A DNA stretch of 6,125 nucleotides from Oscillospiraceae bacterium (GTDB lineage Bacteria > Bacillota > Clostridia > Oscillospirales > Oscillospiraceae): NCBI GenBank assembly GCA_016292445.1, contig JAEDIN010000070.1:1-6125 (forward strand), read 5' to 3'. Shown piece after piece: positions 5,409-6,125 of this stretch. Made by a program: the position numbers and the translations under genes. The notes beneath the pieces are model-generated. The model was given only the letters and a program-made list of their open reading frames with translations, was not told the DNA's origin and did no database searches. Each line of letters starts with the position of its first letter. Position 1 is the first letter of the stretch.

Positions 5409-6125
5409 ATGAGTGAAAACATAATCTACTGCTATTCCGGTTCGGGAAACTGCCTTGATATGGCAAAGAACATTGCTAAGGAGCTTGGCGATACCGACAT
5501 TATTATGATGCGCAGCTTCCCCGCAAAAACTGACGCGACCGAGGCAAAGCGCGTCGGCTTTATCTTCCCCTGCTACGGCGGCGGACTTCCCGGCAATGTC
5601 GAAAGCTATGTCAAGTCCATACATATCGGCATAGACGCATACAAGTTTGCTATCGTCCAGTTTGCCGGCTACATGGGCTGCGGTCTGCATAAGATCGACA
5701 AGATAGTCAATTTGGATTACTGGAACGGTATGTCTAACCACTGCTCCTGCATCTGGCTCATGCCGCACTATCTGACCATGCCGCCTCTGCCGGTATCCGC
5801 GTCTCAGAAGCGCAGCGAGAAAAAGGCAAAGGAATTTGCCGCCGATATCAAGGCGATGAAGCACAGCGCCAAAAAGCCGCCCAAGCGCGCTCTGTTTGCG
5901 CTTGAAAGCGCCGCTCTTGCAAGCCAGAACTCCAAGCGCGTAAAGAAGTTTGCCGCAAACGACAAGTGCGAAAGCTGTGGTCAGTGCGTCAAGCTCTGCC
6001 CCAACGGCAACATTCGTCTGGTAGACGGCAAGCCCTCCTTCGGAACAAATTGCATCGGCTGCCTTAGCTGCGTGCAGTACTGCCCCAATCAGGCAATCAA
6101 CATCGGCAGCATAACAAAGCACCGC
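5409..6125 (+). CDS. EFR1-type flavodoxin/ferredoxin fusion protein, C-terminus open at window edge
   Basis: This is a predicted cytoplasmic electron carrier with a flavodoxin-like FMN fold followed by two [4Fe-4S] sites. The 239 residues in the window begin with the FMN-phosphate loop YSGSGN (9-14) and continue through FIFPCYGGGLPGNV (51-64) and QFAGYMGCG (84-92), typical of the EFR1 family in Clostridia. A basic linker at about 133-185 leads to the clusters C187-x2-C190-x2-C193-x3-C197-P and C215-x2-C218-x2-C221-x3-C225-P, the bacterial 2[4Fe-4S] ferredoxin pattern. No stop is reached, but family members are about 250-270 residues, so only a short tail is missing. The ATG is set by AAGGGAG 9 nt upstream and by the promoter at 5351-5378. 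It may supply electrons to the oxidoreductase next door; that link is inference from proximity, since the two genes have separate promoters. Confidence 0.93.
   Translation, partial: MSENIIYCYSGSGNCLDMAKNIAKELGDTDIIMMRSFPAKTDATEAKRVGFIFPCYGGGLPGNVESYVKSIHIGIDAYKFAIVQFAGYMGCGLHKIDKIVNLDYWNGMSNHCSCIWLMPHYLTMPPLPVSASQKRSEKKAKEFAADIKAMKHSAKKPPKRALFALESAALASQNSKRVKKFAANDKCESCGQCVKLCPNGNIRLVDGKPSFGTNCIGCLSCVQYCPNQAINIGSITKHR

Noticed and set aside
5358..6122. 254-codon open frame on the minus strand opposite the EFR1 gene
   Set aside because: It is a shadow of the EFR1 frame, which has a clear promoter, ribosome binding site and cysteine motifs; the antisense product resembles no known protein.

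Overview
The window looks like chromosomal DNA from an anaerobic Clostridia-type gut Firmicute, of the Oscillospiraceae/Ruminococcaceae kind. This is an inference from three things: an EFR1-type flavodoxin/ferredoxin fusion, an oxalate/formate-antiporter-like (OFA) MFS transporter with Firmicute-style AGGA ribosome binding sites, and balanced base composition. No rRNA, tRNA, CRISPR array, transposase, integrase or phage gene is visible.

Layout. From 1 to 1025 on the minus strand lies an MFS transporter whose C-terminal end is cut off by the window edge. From 1026 to 1266 is a control region with a perfect 7+6+7 inverted repeat just upstream of the transporter start. From 1267 to 1872 (minus) is a TetR-family repressor. 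From 1873 to 2123 is a divergent regulatory region. From 2124 to 2717 (plus) is a second, unrelated TetR-family regulator. It is followed 77 bp later by a 764-residue molybdopterin oxidoreductase with an N-terminal [4Fe-4S] motif (2795 to 5089), very likely in the same operon. From 5090 to 5408 is a 319-bp intergenic stretch of hairpins, a diverged copy of a repeat also present at 1925-2007, and a good sigma-A-type promoter. From 5409 to the window end (plus) is an EFR1-type protein, flavodoxin-like with two C-terminal [4Fe-4S] motifs. It is open at the right edge but probably nearly complete.

How the parts may work together (inference). A cytoplasmic Mo/W-bisPGD redox enzyme, a low-potential flavin/iron-sulfur electron carrier, an organic-anion type transporter and two ligand-sensing TetR repressors fit a small inducible module for uptake and reductive or hydration chemistry on a small organic molecule, such as a phenolic, xenobiotic or host compound. 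The substrate cannot be read from the sequence. The enzyme has no Tat signal, no membrane partner and no Cys or Sec at the usual metal-ligand position; a Ser in a W-S-H-G motif is the best candidate ligand. This sets it apart from classical formate dehydrogenases and periplasmic nitrate reductases.

The most interesting non-coding signals are three. The TetR2-oxidoreductase pair is bracketed by imperfect direct repeats with conserved hairpin geometry. Two inverted repeats sharing a CGCCG centre lie upstream of the transporter and of TetR1. A long-range inverted repeat could mask the ribosome binding site of the oxidoreductase.
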